Notes: generated from the sequence alone by a model not told the origin. Positions 18,542-27,552 are shown, counted from the stretch's first letter. The stretch: 64,000 nt of DNA from Streptomyces sp. JJ66 (GCF_019303495.1 NZ_JAEVFI010000003.1:1-64000), one strand, 5' to 3'. Program-made: numbers and translations.

Positions 18542-19840
18542 TCAGGCGCGGCGCCTAGTAGCGAAGACGATGGCACCGGCCACGACGACGACCACGGCCC
18601 CACCTGCTCCGATCAGCAGGCCGACGGGCATCCGGTCACCGCTTCCGGGTTCCGCCACGGCCACCTTGTCAGCCGCGCCGTCATCGCCGGCGTCGAGTTC
18701 TCCGTCCGGCGCCGGGGTCTCCTCGGGATCGTGTTCCTCGCCCGGGTCCGAGGATTCCTCGGGGTCGTCCGCCTTCGCCTTCATGAGCGGATGCTGGTCA
18801 GGGTCGCCGGGGTCGCCTTTGCCCTCCAGCAACACTTCCCGCGGACGGATGACCCCGTAGCCGAGATACTTGCTCTTACGCCCGCCATTACCAATCGGCT
18901 TACCCGTCGTCTCGATCATGACGCGCAAAACCTGGTTCGCCGTCCAGTCGGGATGCTCGGCCCAGATCAGCGCCGCCGAGGCAGAGGCGAGCGCGGTGGC
19001 ATGACTGGTGCCCTCCTCAATGCAATAACCCGTGAACGATTCGTTGCACCATCCTGGCAGATCCACACCTGGAGCCGTGAGATCCACTTTACCTGAGGAA
19101 GAGAAAGAAGCTACCTCGTTGCTTCTATTCAACGCACCGACAGATGCCACTTCCGCAAATCCGGCGGGGAAATTGTAATTATCCTCTCCACCTTCTTCCT
19201 CTCGCTCATTCCCTGACGCCGCGAACATTATTTTCCCTTTACTCTCGGCGTACTCGATGGCTTCGGCTGTCGAAGCGCCGCCACCAAGACCACTACCGAA
19301 GGACATATTGATAATCTGTGCTTCGCTATCCGCAGCTGCCCGAATGGCATCGGCCGAGTAACTCTTGCCGAATTCAATATTTCCGGGCTCACCCTCTCTC
19401 ATTTCAATGCGAATTGGCAAGATCTTCACCCCGGGGGCTAGACCTTGAACCGAGCCGTTCTTCCCAGTGCCTGCGATGAGTTCAGCCATCGTTGTTCCAT
19501 GGCCGAGGTAATCATGATGAGCGTCACCTGGGCGACCAGTCTGAGACTTATCGATGCCGGGGAGGACCTGGCCGTCAAGCGCGTCAGTGGAAGGATTTAC
19601 GCCGGAATCGATGACTGCAACCGTAATCCCCTCCCCCGTGCTCACGTCCCACATTTTTTGGGCTTGCATGGGTTCCAGGTACCATTGCTTTGTGGGAGCC
19701 TCTTCGGCAATGGCGGAAGGGGCTACTCCAACAAAGCAAGCACTCCAGGCTCCGAGCGCTGCCACAAGCGGAATCCATCGGGAGCGCGCTCTGCTACTTA
19801 CGCCGAAATTTTTTGCCAGACTGGCCAGCCCTATAGTCAT
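18542..19840 (-). CDS. Second membrane-anchored subtilisin-like protease (mycosin-like)
   Basis: This 432-aa S8 serine protease has an N-terminal signal segment (hydrophobic about residues 22-44, ending PSAIAEEA). The catalytic triad is Asp78 (AVIDSGVN), His114 (LGHGTTMAE) and Ser279 (EEGTSHATALASA), with Asn211 as oxyanion residue. An acidic Pro/Glu/Asp-rich stalk follows (about 345-395), then a C-terminal membrane helix and RRR. The active-site serine motif is GTSHATA rather than the usual GTSxAxP. It sits inside the WXG operon, 16 bases downstream of the 540-aa gene, so it is a second mycosin-like protease besides the canonical one at 22328. Internal stretches (19080-19480) are clearly less GC-rich than the flanks. 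It could process an operon product or the secretion machinery. Confidence 0.88.
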   Translation of the reverse strand: MTIGLASLAKNFGVSSRARSRWIPLVAALGAWSACFVGVAPSAIAEEAPTKQWYLEPMQAQKMWDVSTGEGITVAVIDSGVNPSTDALDGQVLPGIDKSQTGRPGDAHHDYLGHGTTMAELIAGTGKNGSVQGLAPGVKILPIRIEMREGEPGNIEFGKSYSADAIRAAADSEAQIINMSFGSGLGGGASTAEAIEYAESKGKIMFAASGNEREEEGGEDNYNFPAGFAEVASVGALNRSNEVASFSSSGKVDLTAPGVDLPGWCNESFTGYCIEEGTSHATALASASAALIWAEHPDWTANQVLRVMIETTGKPIGNGGRKSKYLGYGVIRPREVLLEGKGDPGDPDQHPLMKAKADDPEESSDPGEEHDPEETPAPDGELDAGDDGAADKVAVAEPGSGDRMPVGLLIGAGGAVVVVVAGAIVFATRRRA

Positions 19841-19856
19841 CGCCTTTCCATCCTGA

Positions 19857-21479
19857 CTACTCGATCACGTGAGGCACGACGTCACGTTGATGCGTCCATG
19901 TACTTTCATCTTCGATCAGGTAGTCAGGCCGTCGTGACCGATTTCCGTTCTCTTCCTTGGCGGAATTCGACCCCATCCGCGGCGGCACACCGACCATACC
20001 CTGGCGTCCGCTGGCGGCTCCCCCCTGAACCAGACCTGTTCCTCCTGGCGTAAAAGCAGTTGGACGTCCGCCTCGAGAAGCGTCCGCCTGTGGAGCGCCG
20101 ATAGAGCCACCCCGTTCCGTGGCGAGCCGCCGGTCAGTCGGCCGACCGCCGGAGACACCTGAGCCAGCGGATGGTGCCGCTCCAGTCATAGGGGCCCGTC
20201 CCATCGGGGCGCGCTCACCACCCACTACTGTGCCCTGAGGCGCACGGGGGCCTCCTGCTGCAGGCGTTCCCGTTTGTACCTGCGGGCGGCCACCGGAGAT
20301 GCCGTCAGAACGGCCGCTGCCCGATGGCGAGGCTGAGAGCGGTGGACGCCCCATGGCGTTCGGTCCGTATCCCGCCGAGGACGGAAGCCTCTTCCCCGAA
20401 CCGCCCAACTGACTGGCCGGAAAGCGGTCACCGCCCACTCTGGGGCCCAAGGTCTTGGAACGCGTGATTCCTTGCGACGTAGTTCGCTGACTCGTGAGTG
20501 GCACCACTGGCGAAGCCAGTGCGTTAGCTGGAGAGGATACCGCTGGACTGCTGCTGGCACCTGGCGACCTAACAGTTCCCTCCGTCGATGGTGTAGCGGA
20601 CAAGGCGACGCTGTTCAGGTCAGTGTGTACAGGCTGGCTGACACCGAAGGTTGCTAGTTGCTGTACCGCGGGGACCTGTCCTGCTGAACCAGAGAAAGTG
20701 GAAGGCGCAAAGTTGGCAGAACTCGGTGGGTGACCAGTATTCGGCGAAGACGCCGGGGCTGCCGCCGCAAGTTGTTGCTCATGGCCGCCGACCGGCGCTG
20801 TGGGCTGACCAGCACCAGGGGATTTTTTTGGCGGATCCGGCACGCCCACGTCTGGAATAGAGCCGAAAGTGGGTTCTTCCTGGGCGGCCATCAGGTCTCG
20901 GGTGACCTTGTAGTAGGAGCTGAGGCGGTTCATCTGGTTGATGGCCTCTTGGCGGTCCGCTTCCTTCTTCTGGGCCGCCTCAAACTTCTCGTTGCCCTCG
21001 ACCTGGGCCGGGGCCGGCACCGCGTCCAGAGGCAGGCCCGGCCCCGGCTCTGGGTCGCGTGGCGGCATGCTGCTCTTGACCGAGGACAGGCCCTCTGCGG
21101 CTACCTGCATCTGGGTACCGGCGTAGTCGGTGTACGTGGCCAGCTTCTCGGTGTTCTTGCCGAGGTCCAGTGCCCAGGTCTTGAAGGCTTCGGCGGACTG
21201 GCCCTCCCACTCGACGTCCCCGGAATACTTGGTGATCTCCTCACCGATGTCCCGGATCGAGTCGGCGGCGTTCTTCAAGGCGTCGCCGACAGTCTGGAGG
21301 TCGCTGGCGTTAGCCCCGTCGATCATGTCGAGCATGTCGTTGAGCCGACGGTTCTCCCAGTCCGTCTGACCGAGCGACGGGCCGCCGGGGACGAAGGGGA
21401 ACTGTTGGACAAACCTCCGCGTGTCGATGTAGTTGGTGAAGAACTCGACGGCTTCCTCGTCGGTGTACTCCTCACTCAC
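19857..21479 (-). CDS. Long WXG-headed protein with Pro/Gly/Ser-rich linker
   Basis: The 540-aa protein starts with a helical domain containing a WXG-like turn (V89-E-W91-E-G93) and a second helix through about residue 200. A low-complexity Pro/Ser/Gly/Ala region follows to about 510, and it ends with a charged tail, RRPDYLIEDESTW then HQRDVVPHVIE. This resembles the tails I associate with long WXG/PPE-like proteins of Streptomyces secretion loci; that comparison is from memory. The GTG at 21479 has GGGAGGG upstream. It is the second gene of the operon. It may be an exported substrate or a surface-bridging factor. No enzymatic motif is visible. Confidence 0.75.
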   Translation of the reverse strand: MSEEYTDEEAVEFFTNYIDTRRFVQQFPFVPGGPSLGQTDWENRRLNDMLDMIDGANASDLQTVGDALKNAADSIRDIGEEITKYSGDVEWEGQSAEAFKTWALDLGKNTEKLATYTDYAGTQMQVAAEGLSSVKSSMPPRDPEPGPGLPLDAVPAPAQVEGNEKFEAAQKKEADRQEAINQMNRLSSYYKVTRDLMAAQEEPTFGSIPDVGVPDPPKKSPGAGQPTAPVGGHEQQLAAAAPASSPNTGHPPSSANFAPSTFSGSAGQVPAVQQLATFGVSQPVHTDLNSVALSATPSTEGTVRSPGASSSPAVSSPANALASPVVPLTSQRTTSQGITRSKTLGPRVGGDRFPASQLGGSGKRLPSSAGYGPNAMGRPPLSASPSGSGRSDGISGGRPQVQTGTPAAGGPRAPQGTVVGGERAPMGRAPMTGAAPSAGSGVSGGRPTDRRLATERGGSIGAPQADASRGGRPTAFTPGGTGLVQGGAASGRQGMVGVPPRMGSNSAKEENGNRSRRPDYLIEDESTWTHQRDVVPHVIE

Positions 21480-21500
21480 GGTTATTCCCTCCCCTGCCCG

Positions 21501-21935
21501 CTAGAGACTCTCGGACTTCGTTCCGTTGGGTGTCGATGCCTCGCCCTGCTCCCCGTCCGCGCTGTGCTGGGCGGTGTTCTGATGGATGTTCCAGAACCGG
21601 CGCTTGAGGTCGTCCTCAAGGTTGTCGAAGCCGATGTCGGCGCCGAGTACGGCGATGCCCATGGCTTCGATCTGGTCGCCGAAGGTCTTGGAGAGGTTGG
21701 TGAGGTGAGTGTGGACCTTCTCGTACTGCAGTGCCAGATCCTCGGCCTCGGCGAAGCCCGTACCGTATGAGGCCTTGGGCACCTCGCGGCTGCTGAGGCG
21801 GCTGTTGGCGGCCTCGGACTCGCCCAGGCGGTCCAGGATGCCGTCAACGCGCTTCTTGAACTCCGTCAGCGTCTCGGCGGCACGCTTGAAGTCGCTCGTC
21901 GCCCCCATCGGCACGCCATAGGGGTCGTGACCCAT
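21501..21935 (-). CDS. Helical type VII-associated protein, function unknown
   Basis: The 144-aa product is almost wholly helical, with heptad-like spacing (FKRAAETLTEFKKRVDGILDRL and later ALQYEKVHTHLTNLSKTFG). It has a polar C-terminus and no signal peptide or clear WXG turn. It resembles small WXG-like helical-hairpin partners. It is the first gene of the protease/WXG operon, 43 bases downstream of the predicted -10. A role as chaperone or co-secreted partner of the 540-aa protein is inference. Confidence 0.7.
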   Translation of the reverse strand: MGHDPYGVPMGATSDFKRAAETLTEFKKRVDGILDRLGESEAANSRLSSREVPKASYGTGFAEAEDLALQYEKVHTHLTNLSKTFGDQIEAMGIAVLGADIGFDNLEDDLKRRFWNIHQNTAQHSADGEQGEASTPNGTKSESL

Positions 21936-21977
21936 GGCAAGTTCCCCCCTGCGCTTCCCCGTTTACGTGATGTGCTC

Positions 21978-22006
21978 ACTCTAGCCAGTGGCACGGACAC
22001 CGCCAA
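21978..22006 (-). promoter_or_regulatory. Promoter of the WXG/protease operon
   Basis: On the minus strand TTGGCG (22006-22001) is followed after exactly 17 bases by TAGAGT (21983-21978). This is a good match to Streptomyces vegetative promoters, placed 43 bases before the ATG at 21935. Confidence 0.65.
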
Positions 22007-22049
22007 CCGAGGGGTAAGGACGGCCCCTGCGGTGGCGGTGGTTCCCCGG

Positions 22050-22283
22050 TCAGTGCTTGAGGTCGAACTCTCCGTCGCGAGCACCGAGGACGAAGGCGTG
22101 CCACTCGGCGGCCGTGTAGCGCAGCACCGTGTCCGGGTCGGCCGAGTTGCGCATGGCGACGCCGCCGCCGGGGAGGTGGGCGATCTCGACGCGCTCCTCC
22201 TCGGGGCTGTCGGGCGCGCTGAGCCATTCGACGCCGGAGATGTCGAGAGCGTAGAGCTCTTCCTTCTCGCGTTCGGTCGCCAT
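22050..22283 (-). CDS. DUF397 protein
   Basis: The 77-aa protein matches the DUF397 family pattern: VEIAHLPGGGVAMRNSADPDTVLRYTAAEWHAFVLGARDGEFD. The core has RNSADP and a terminal W-x-AF-x-x-GA-x-DGEFD. DUF397 proteins usually pair with XRE/DUF5753 regulators, but none is adjacent here. It lies between mycP and the WXG operon promoter on the same strand. Its job is unknown. Confidence 0.88.
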   Translation of the reverse strand: MATEREKEELYALDISGVEWLSAPDSPEEERVEIAHLPGGGVAMRNSADPDTVLRYTAAEWHAFVLGARDGEFDLKH

Positions 22284-22327
22284 GAGGGGGTCCCTTCGGG
22301 GTTAGTTGGGTCGGCTTTAGGTTCAGC

Positions 22328-23620
22328 CTACGGGCTGTACGGGCTGGTGGGGGCGGGGTGTTCCCGATCGGGTGAGGCCACGGCGGCGGTGCGGCGACGG
22401 CGGTCGCGCAGCACGACGGTGGTACCGGCGACGCTGGTGACCAGGACCGCGCCGGTGAGGAACACGTAGGTGCCCAGGCGCTCGTTGCGCTCGGCGTAGG
22501 ACTCGCCGAGCTGGAGCGGGGCCGGTTCCGGCACGGGCGCCTGCTCGACGCCCTCGCGGGCCACGGGTTCGTCGATGGGCCGGTCGTCCTGGGTGAGGGC
22601 GCGCACGGGGTCCACGACACCCCAGCCGACGTGGCGGTCGCGGCCGCTGATGGCGCGCTCGGCGGTCTGCTGGATCTGGGCGACGATCTGGTGCTGTTTC
22701 CACTCGGGGTGTTCCGCGCGGAGCAGGGCGGCGACTCCGGCGACGAAGGGCGCGGCGAAGCTGGTGCCGTTGTCGGCGCAGTGGCCGCCGCCGGGCACGG
22801 TGGAGACGAGATCGACGCCGGGCGCCGCGATGCCGACGAACTCCCCGCGCTGGGAGAACAGGGCGCGTTCGTTGTTGCGGTCGGAGGCGGCCACAGCCAG
22901 GACGCCGGGGAAGGAGGCCGGGTAGGTGTTCTTCACCTTGCCGTCCGCGCCGTCGTTGCCCGCGGAGGCCACGACGACGATCTCCTGGGCCAGAGCCTGG
23001 TCGATGGCGGCTTTCAGCGGGTGGTCGGCGGCGAGCGGCTGGGTGGTGTCCTGGGAGATGTTGATGACGTCGGCGCCCTCGTCGATGGCGTGGCGGATCG
23101 CCTGGGCCAGGGTGGTGGTGTCACCGGCACCCTGGTCGTTGTTCTGCCGGATCGGGATGATCGTGGCTTCGGGGGCGATGCCGACGAAGCCGGTGTTGTC
23201 GGCGGGCCGGGCGGCGATGATGCCCGCGACCTTGGTGCCGTGTCCGACGAGGTCGGCGGTGGGGCCGGTGGGTTCGCGCTCGCGCCGCTTGTCCTTGGGG
23301 ATCAGGTCGGCGCCGCTGCCGACGTCCACGGCGTCCGCCAGCTGCGGATGATCCGCGTCCACGCCGGTGTCGATGACGGCGACGCGGACGCCCTCGCCCT
23401 TGCTCTGCGCCCACAGCTGGTCCAGCTGCACGCGCTGGAGGAACCAGGGGCGGCCCTGGTAGGGGTCGGCGGGATATTCGCAGCTGGCTCCGGCGCTCAG
23501 GGTGAGCGGGGCGGCGTCCGCGGCCGGGGTGGAAGAAAGCACGCGCGGGGCCGCCGAAGCGGGCGCGGTGAGCAGGGCCGCGGCGAGGGCGGCGGCCAGG
23601 AGCGTTGCCAAACGCCTCAT
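22328..23620 (-). CDS. mycP: Type VII secretion mycosin (S8 serine protease)
   Basis: Mycosins are membrane-anchored subtilases that stabilise the ESX complex and cleave some substrates outside the membrane. The 430-aa protein has a signal peptide (about residues 1-24). The triad is Asp84 (AVIDTGVD), His127 (VGHGTKVAG) and Ser287 (NGTSFAAPFVAG), with Asn222. Cys47 and Cys281 probably form the family's disulfide. A C-terminal helix (about 385-405) precedes a basic tail. The ATG at 23620 shares one base with the eccB stop (TGATG), showing tight coupling to eccB. Confidence 0.94.
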   Translation of the reverse strand: MRRLATLLAAALAAALLTAPASAAPRVLSSTPAADAAPLTLSAGASCEYPADPYQGRPWFLQRVQLDQLWAQSKGEGVRVAVIDTGVDADHPQLADAVDVGSGADLIPKDKRREREPTGPTADLVGHGTKVAGIIAARPADNTGFVGIAPEATIIPIRQNNDQGAGDTTTLAQAIRHAIDEGADVINISQDTTQPLAADHPLKAAIDQALAQEIVVVASAGNDGADGKVKNTYPASFPGVLAVAASDRNNERALFSQRGEFVGIAAPGVDLVSTVPGGGHCADNGTSFAAPFVAGVAALLRAEHPEWKQHQIVAQIQQTAERAISGRDRHVGWGVVDPVRALTQDDRPIDEPVAREGVEQAPVPEPAPLQLGESYAERNERLGTYVFLTGAVLVTSVAGTTVVLRDRRRRTAAVASPDREHPAPTSPYSP

Positions 23621-25131
23621 CACGCTCCCTGTGGCTGCTTGGCACTGGTGGTGTCCAGGCGCGGGCCGGTGGGCAGGAACTGCGCCCAGTCGGCCGGTAC
23701 GGGCACGGGCGCGACGTCTTCGTAGCCGAGCCGGATCTGGGCCTGGTTGACGTCGTTCGCGGGGCTGTCTTCCGCGTCGTCTCCGGCGGGTTGCTGCTCG
23801 GCGCTGCTGTCGGAGTTCGACTGCACCGCGTACCGCAGGCCGGTGTCGGTGACCAGGAACGTGCCGCCGGTCTTGGTGTTGCTGCCCTGGAACTGGCGGA
23901 ACAGCAGCCCGGAGCCGGGGGTGACGTAGGCGCTGGTGGTGCCGTCGGAGATGGGGACCGGGTAGGCGTCTGACGTCCACGTGGACAGGGTCTTCGAGCC
24001 GTCACCCTTCACGGTGCGCAGCACACTGCACACGGTGGCGTCGGAAGCCCGGTTGACCTGCTGGGCCCGCAGCCGCGGCCAGTGGTGGTCCGCGGTGGGG
24101 CTCTGCGCGGCGGGCGCGGCGGTGAAGGACTGGGCGGCGACGTCTTGTGCCTTGCCGTTTTGGCCGAGGTCCAGCGAGCCGGGGCGGTCCAGGAGCAGGC
24201 GGGCGGTGAAGTCGGTGACGGGCACGACCTGTTGGGCCAGGACCACGTAGTGCTGCGGCCCGGACCCGGTGGGGGCGCGCAGCACCATGCCGATCCGGTT
24301 GGCCGACTCCTCCAGGCCCGGGACGCCAGCCGGGGCGCCGATGGTGCCGGGGAGGTCGGGGAACGCGATCGGGGTGCCGTCGTCGAAGGTGCCCAGCCAC
24401 TGGTCGCTGACCTGCTGCGGCTTGCTGTCACCGCCCACGAGCGAGCGCAGCAGCAGCTCGCGTTCCTCCGTCCTGATCTCGTACTTGGTGCCGGAGCCGT
24501 CGATGAGGTAGAGCGTGTCGCTCTGGGCGCTCTGGACGTACATGACCTCGCCGCCGGTGAGGCGGCCCGCGCCGTCAACCCGGTGCGCGTCACGCTCGGC
24601 GAGGACGAACGTGGCCTGCTGGACGGAACCGGCCGCCGCGCCGGGCTGTTCGCACACCGCCCAGCGCTTGGCCTTCCCGGCTTCCTGGCCGCTGGGGAGG
24701 CGGTCGGGGGCGTAGGGGATGCCGAGGGTGGGGCCGATGGGGACCTTGCCGCTGTCGAGGACCTTCTCGTCCACTTCCACGATGTCCGTGCCGGCGCCGT
24801 CGAGGAGGAGGCGGGCGGAGGCGAAGTTGAGTACGGGGTGGAGCTGTTTGCGGTCGCCGGTCTTCAGCACCACGTACCGGGTGGTGGATTCGCTGCCGAT
24901 GATGACGTGCTTGCCGGGGGCGTCCCAGTTTCCCGGGGCTTTCGGCTTGAACATCCCCCAGGCGCCGAAGCCGGCGAGGATGACGGCGCCGACGATCAGG
25001 CCGGGCAGGAAGCCGCGCAGCGGGCGCGGGGCGCCTTCTTCGGTTCCGGTGGGGGTCGGCTGGAGGAACGAGGCGACCGTACGCTTCTTCGCGAAGGTGT
25101 AGGCGTTGAGTTCGTCCCGCCTGGATGCCAT
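23620..25131 (-). CDS. eccB: ESX type VII secretion protein EccB
   Basis: EccB is a bitopic membrane protein with a large extracytoplasmic domain that is part of the ESX core. The 503-aa product begins MASRRDELNAYTFAKKRTVASFLQP, a typical EccB start. It has one transmembrane helix at about residues 42-60, followed by a long beta-rich domain with two cysteines (in WAVCEQPG and ATVCSVL). The ATG at 25131 has GGAGGAG upstream. It is coupled to mycP. The 5' region holds three copies of an AAGGC(C) motif at 25178-25203. Confidence 0.93.
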   Translation of the reverse strand: MASRRDELNAYTFAKKRTVASFLQPTPTGTEEGAPRPLRGFLPGLIVGAVILAGFGAWGMFKPKAPGNWDAPGKHVIIGSESTTRYVVLKTGDRKQLHPVLNFASARLLLDGAGTDIVEVDEKVLDSGKVPIGPTLGIPYAPDRLPSGQEAGKAKRWAVCEQPGAAAGSVQQATFVLAERDAHRVDGAGRLTGGEVMYVQSAQSDTLYLIDGSGTKYEIRTEERELLLRSLVGGDSKPQQVSDQWLGTFDDGTPIAFPDLPGTIGAPAGVPGLEESANRIGMVLRAPTGSGPQHYVVLAQQVVPVTDFTARLLLDRPGSLDLGQNGKAQDVAAQSFTAAPAAQSPTADHHWPRLRAQQVNRASDATVCSVLRTVKGDGSKTLSTWTSDAYPVPISDGTTSAYVTPGSGLLFRQFQGSNTKTGGTFLVTDTGLRYAVQSNSDSSAEQQPAGDDAEDSPANDVNQAQIRLGYEDVAPVPVPADWAQFLPTGPRLDTTSAKQPQGA

Positions 25132-25341
25132 GTGCGCTCGCTCCTCCCCGCTGACCGGCTCCCCCAAGTCAGCGCCCTTAAGGCCCCTAAGGCCCTCAAG
25201 GCTAGCCCTCGCGGGCGCTCCCTGTTCGGTCGGGCCCTACTATGCCTGCCGTGGGCTGGGCACGCGTACTTCGGTAGGGTGAGCTCCGGCCAGGCCGCCC
25301 CCACTGTGCGGGCGAAGACGGACACAAGGGGGCGTAGAGGG

Positions 25342-26739
25342 ATGGGGCGCAGTGCCACCCAGTCCCGGGCAACCGTGGGGAGCGGCGCGCCGGGGCGCCG
25401 GAGGGCGCCGGGCGGTCGGCGTGCGGGTGCGGCATCGGCGTCCGGCGCGACGGGTCGCCGTCCGGCCCCCCGGAGGCGGGGCCGTCAGGGAAGCGCGCGC
25501 GGGCTTCAGGGAGGCGGGCCCGCTGTGCTGGCGCGGGAGCCGGTCATGGGCCGGTTCGGTCCGGTACGGGTGCGGCAGCTGGTGGCGCTTCAGGTGGCTG
25601 CGGGTCTGGTGCTGGCCGCCTGGGTGGTTCACGAGCGGCTGCTCGTGCCCGCCAGTGTCGTCGCGTTCTTCCTGGTCCTGGTCGCGCTGACCCGCTGGGG
25701 CGGACGCCCGCTGCCGGAGTGGCTCGGGGGTGCGCTCGCGCTGCGCCGCCGTCGCAGGGCCGCCGCGCCGGTGCTGGAGCGCGACGTGTCCGCCGGACTC
25801 GTGCCGGTGGTGGAGTGCGCGCCGCGACTGCGCTGCCACGAGTACGCGCACCGGGACGGGCGCCGCATCGGGGTGGTGGGGGACGAGACGTTCCTGACCG
25901 CCGTGGTGCGCGTCGAGCGGCGGGACGCGGCGCTGCGCGGCGGGCGCGGCGAGCACCCGCTGCCGCTGGGACCGGTGTATGACGCGCTGGAGGTGGACGG
26001 CATCCGGCTGGAGTCCGCGCAGGTGGTGCAGCACACCCAGCCCGCGCCCGCGCCGACGTTGCCGCCGCAGGCGGTGGCGGCGCTGAGCTACGGCCCGTTG
26101 CAGCGCGAGACGGGGGTGCCAGCGGCGCGGTTGACGTGGGTGGCGCTGAAGCTGGACCCGGAGCGGTGCCGGGAGGCGGTGGACGCGCGCGGTGGCGGCG
26201 TGGACGGGGCCCAGCGTGCCCTGGCCCGTGTGGCCGACCAGGTGGCCAGCCGCCTGACCGGGGCGGGGTTCCGCACCACGGTGCTGACGGAGGACGAGCT
26301 GGTCGCGGCGCTGGCGACGTCGGCGGCGGCGGACCCGCTGGTGACGGCGCAGGCTGGCCAGCCGGACGCCACCCCGGTGCGCCGGACCGCGGAGTCGGCG
26401 CGTGCCTGGCGGTGCGACGACCGCTGGCACACGGTGTACGGGATCGGACGCTGGCCCGAACTGGGCTCCGGCGGCAGCCCGTTGCCGGAGGTGGCGGCGG
26501 CCCTGTCGGCGCTTCCGGCACTGGCGACGACGCTGAGCCTGACCCTGGCGCGCGGCCCGCATGAGGCGGTGGCCATCACCGGGCACGTACGCGTCACCGC
26601 CTGTGGCGAGGCCGAACTGGCGGCGCTGCGGCAACAGGTGGAGCAGGCGGCACGGGGTGCCGGTGTCGCCCTCACCCGGCTGGACCACGAGCAGGTGCCC
26701 GGCGTGCTCGCCTCCCTGCCGCTGGGCGGTGTGCGATGA
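25342..26739 (+). CDS. eccE: Type VII secretion protein EccE
   Basis: EccE is a membrane protein at the periphery of the ESX complex. Reading from the ATG at 25342 gives 465 aa: a basic, glycine/alanine-rich N-terminus, two close transmembrane helices at about residues 78-115, and a soluble domain with the EccE pattern (TWVALKLDPERC, RALARVADQVASRL, TTVLTEDEL, WRCDDRWHTVYGIGRWP). An ATG at 25546 is an alternative start that would give 397 aa and remove only the low-complexity leader. Its stop overlaps the next gene by ATGA. It diverges from eccB. Confidence 0.88.
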   Translation: MGRSATQSRATVGSGAPGRRRAPGGRRAGAASASGATGRRPAPRRRGRQGSARGLQGGGPAVLAREPVMGRFGPVRVRQLVALQVAAGLVLAAWVVHERLLVPASVVAFFLVLVALTRWGGRPLPEWLGGALALRRRRRAAAPVLERDVSAGLVPVVECAPRLRCHEYAHRDGRRIGVVGDETFLTAVVRVERRDAALRGGRGEHPLPLGPVYDALEVDGIRLESAQVVQHTQPAPAPTLPPQAVAALSYGPLQRETGVPAARLTWVALKLDPERCREAVDARGGGVDGAQRALARVADQVASRLTGAGFRTTVLTEDELVAALATSAAADPLVTAQAGQPDATPVRRTAESARAWRCDDRWHTVYGIGRWPELGSGGSPLPEVAAALSALPALATTLSLTLARGPHEAVAITGHVRVTACGEAELAALRQQVEQAARGAGVALTRLDHEQVPGVLASLPLGGVR

Positions 26740-27437
26740 CGACCAGACTCCGTGGCCCCGGCACGGGGCGGCACCTGCTGCCCGCCAGCCAGCTGGACGC
26801 GCTGACCCTGCCGCTGGGCGACGACGGCGTGGTCGCCGGTGTGGACGCACAGGGCGGCCCGGCAGTACTGGGTTTTCACCACCCGCGCCCTTACGACGTG
26901 GTGCTCATCGGCGGTCTGTGGACGGCCCAGGTCCTCGCGCTGCGCCTGGCCGCGACGGGCGCGCGGATCGCGGTGGAGACCGGTCGCCCGCAGGTGTGGA
27001 CGACGCTGCTGCACGCGGTGGGCGGCGAGGCGGGCGTGCGCGGCGCGATGTCCGTGCACGAGGTCGGCCGGGTGCCAGCGCAGGGCGCGACGGTGGGCAG
27101 CCCGGTCGTCGTCGTGCGGGACTGCGGGATGAAACCGCCGCGTGGCCGGGTCAGCTCGGGGCCGTGGCAGTCGGTGCTGACGCTGTTGCCATACCTGAGC
27201 CCCGTCGCGCCGCGGCTGCTGCGCGGCGCGGCCCTGACGGGCATCCAGCGGGTGTCGCCGCAGGAGGCACAGCAGCTGGGCCGCGTCCTGGCGCTGTCCC
27301 CGCAGGAGGTGCGGGCGCTGCCCGCGCTGGGGGACGGCGTGACGCTGTGGTGCGCGCCGAAGGACCGGCAGTTCGCCATGATCCAGCCCACGGACGCCGA
27401 GACGGGCCTGCTGGGCGTCGCCCGCCGCCTGGACTAA
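26736..27437 (+). CDS. Type VII secretion-associated protein, function unknown
   Basis: The 233-aa protein is coupled to eccE by an ATGA overlap. It has no signal peptide or membrane helix. Alternating beta/alpha segments (VVLIGGLWTAQVLALRLAATGARIAVETGRP) suggest a nucleotide-binding-like or Rossmann-like arrangement without a recognisable P-loop. Its position and coupling point to a role in the secretion system; a homologue commonly follows eccE in streptomycetes, from memory. Confidence 0.8.
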   Translation: MTTRLRGPGTGRHLLPASQLDALTLPLGDDGVVAGVDAQGGPAVLGFHHPRPYDVVLIGGLWTAQVLALRLAATGARIAVETGRPQVWTTLLHAVGGEAGVRGAMSVHEVGRVPAQGATVGSPVVVVRDCGMKPPRGRVSSGPWQSVLTLLPYLSPVAPRLLRGAALTGIQRVSPQEAQQLGRVLALSPQEVRALPALGDGVTLWCAPKDRQFAMIQPTDAETGLLGVARRLD

Positions 27438-27516
27438 CGCACCAGCGGGCCTTCCCGGCTGCGGTCACCCCCGGCGCGACGCCTGGCTGCGTCGCCCCGC
27501 CGCGTGAGGGGCACCG

Positions 27517-27542
27517 CGCCGCGGACGTGGGTGTCCGCGGCG
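27517..27542. terminator. Bidirectional hairpin between eccE unit and lipoprotein gene
   Basis: A perfect 10-bp stem (27517-27526 with 27533-27542) and 6-base loop lies between convergent stops at 27437 and 27553. Confidence 0.7.
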
Positions 27543-27552
27543 TGTGGGGCGC

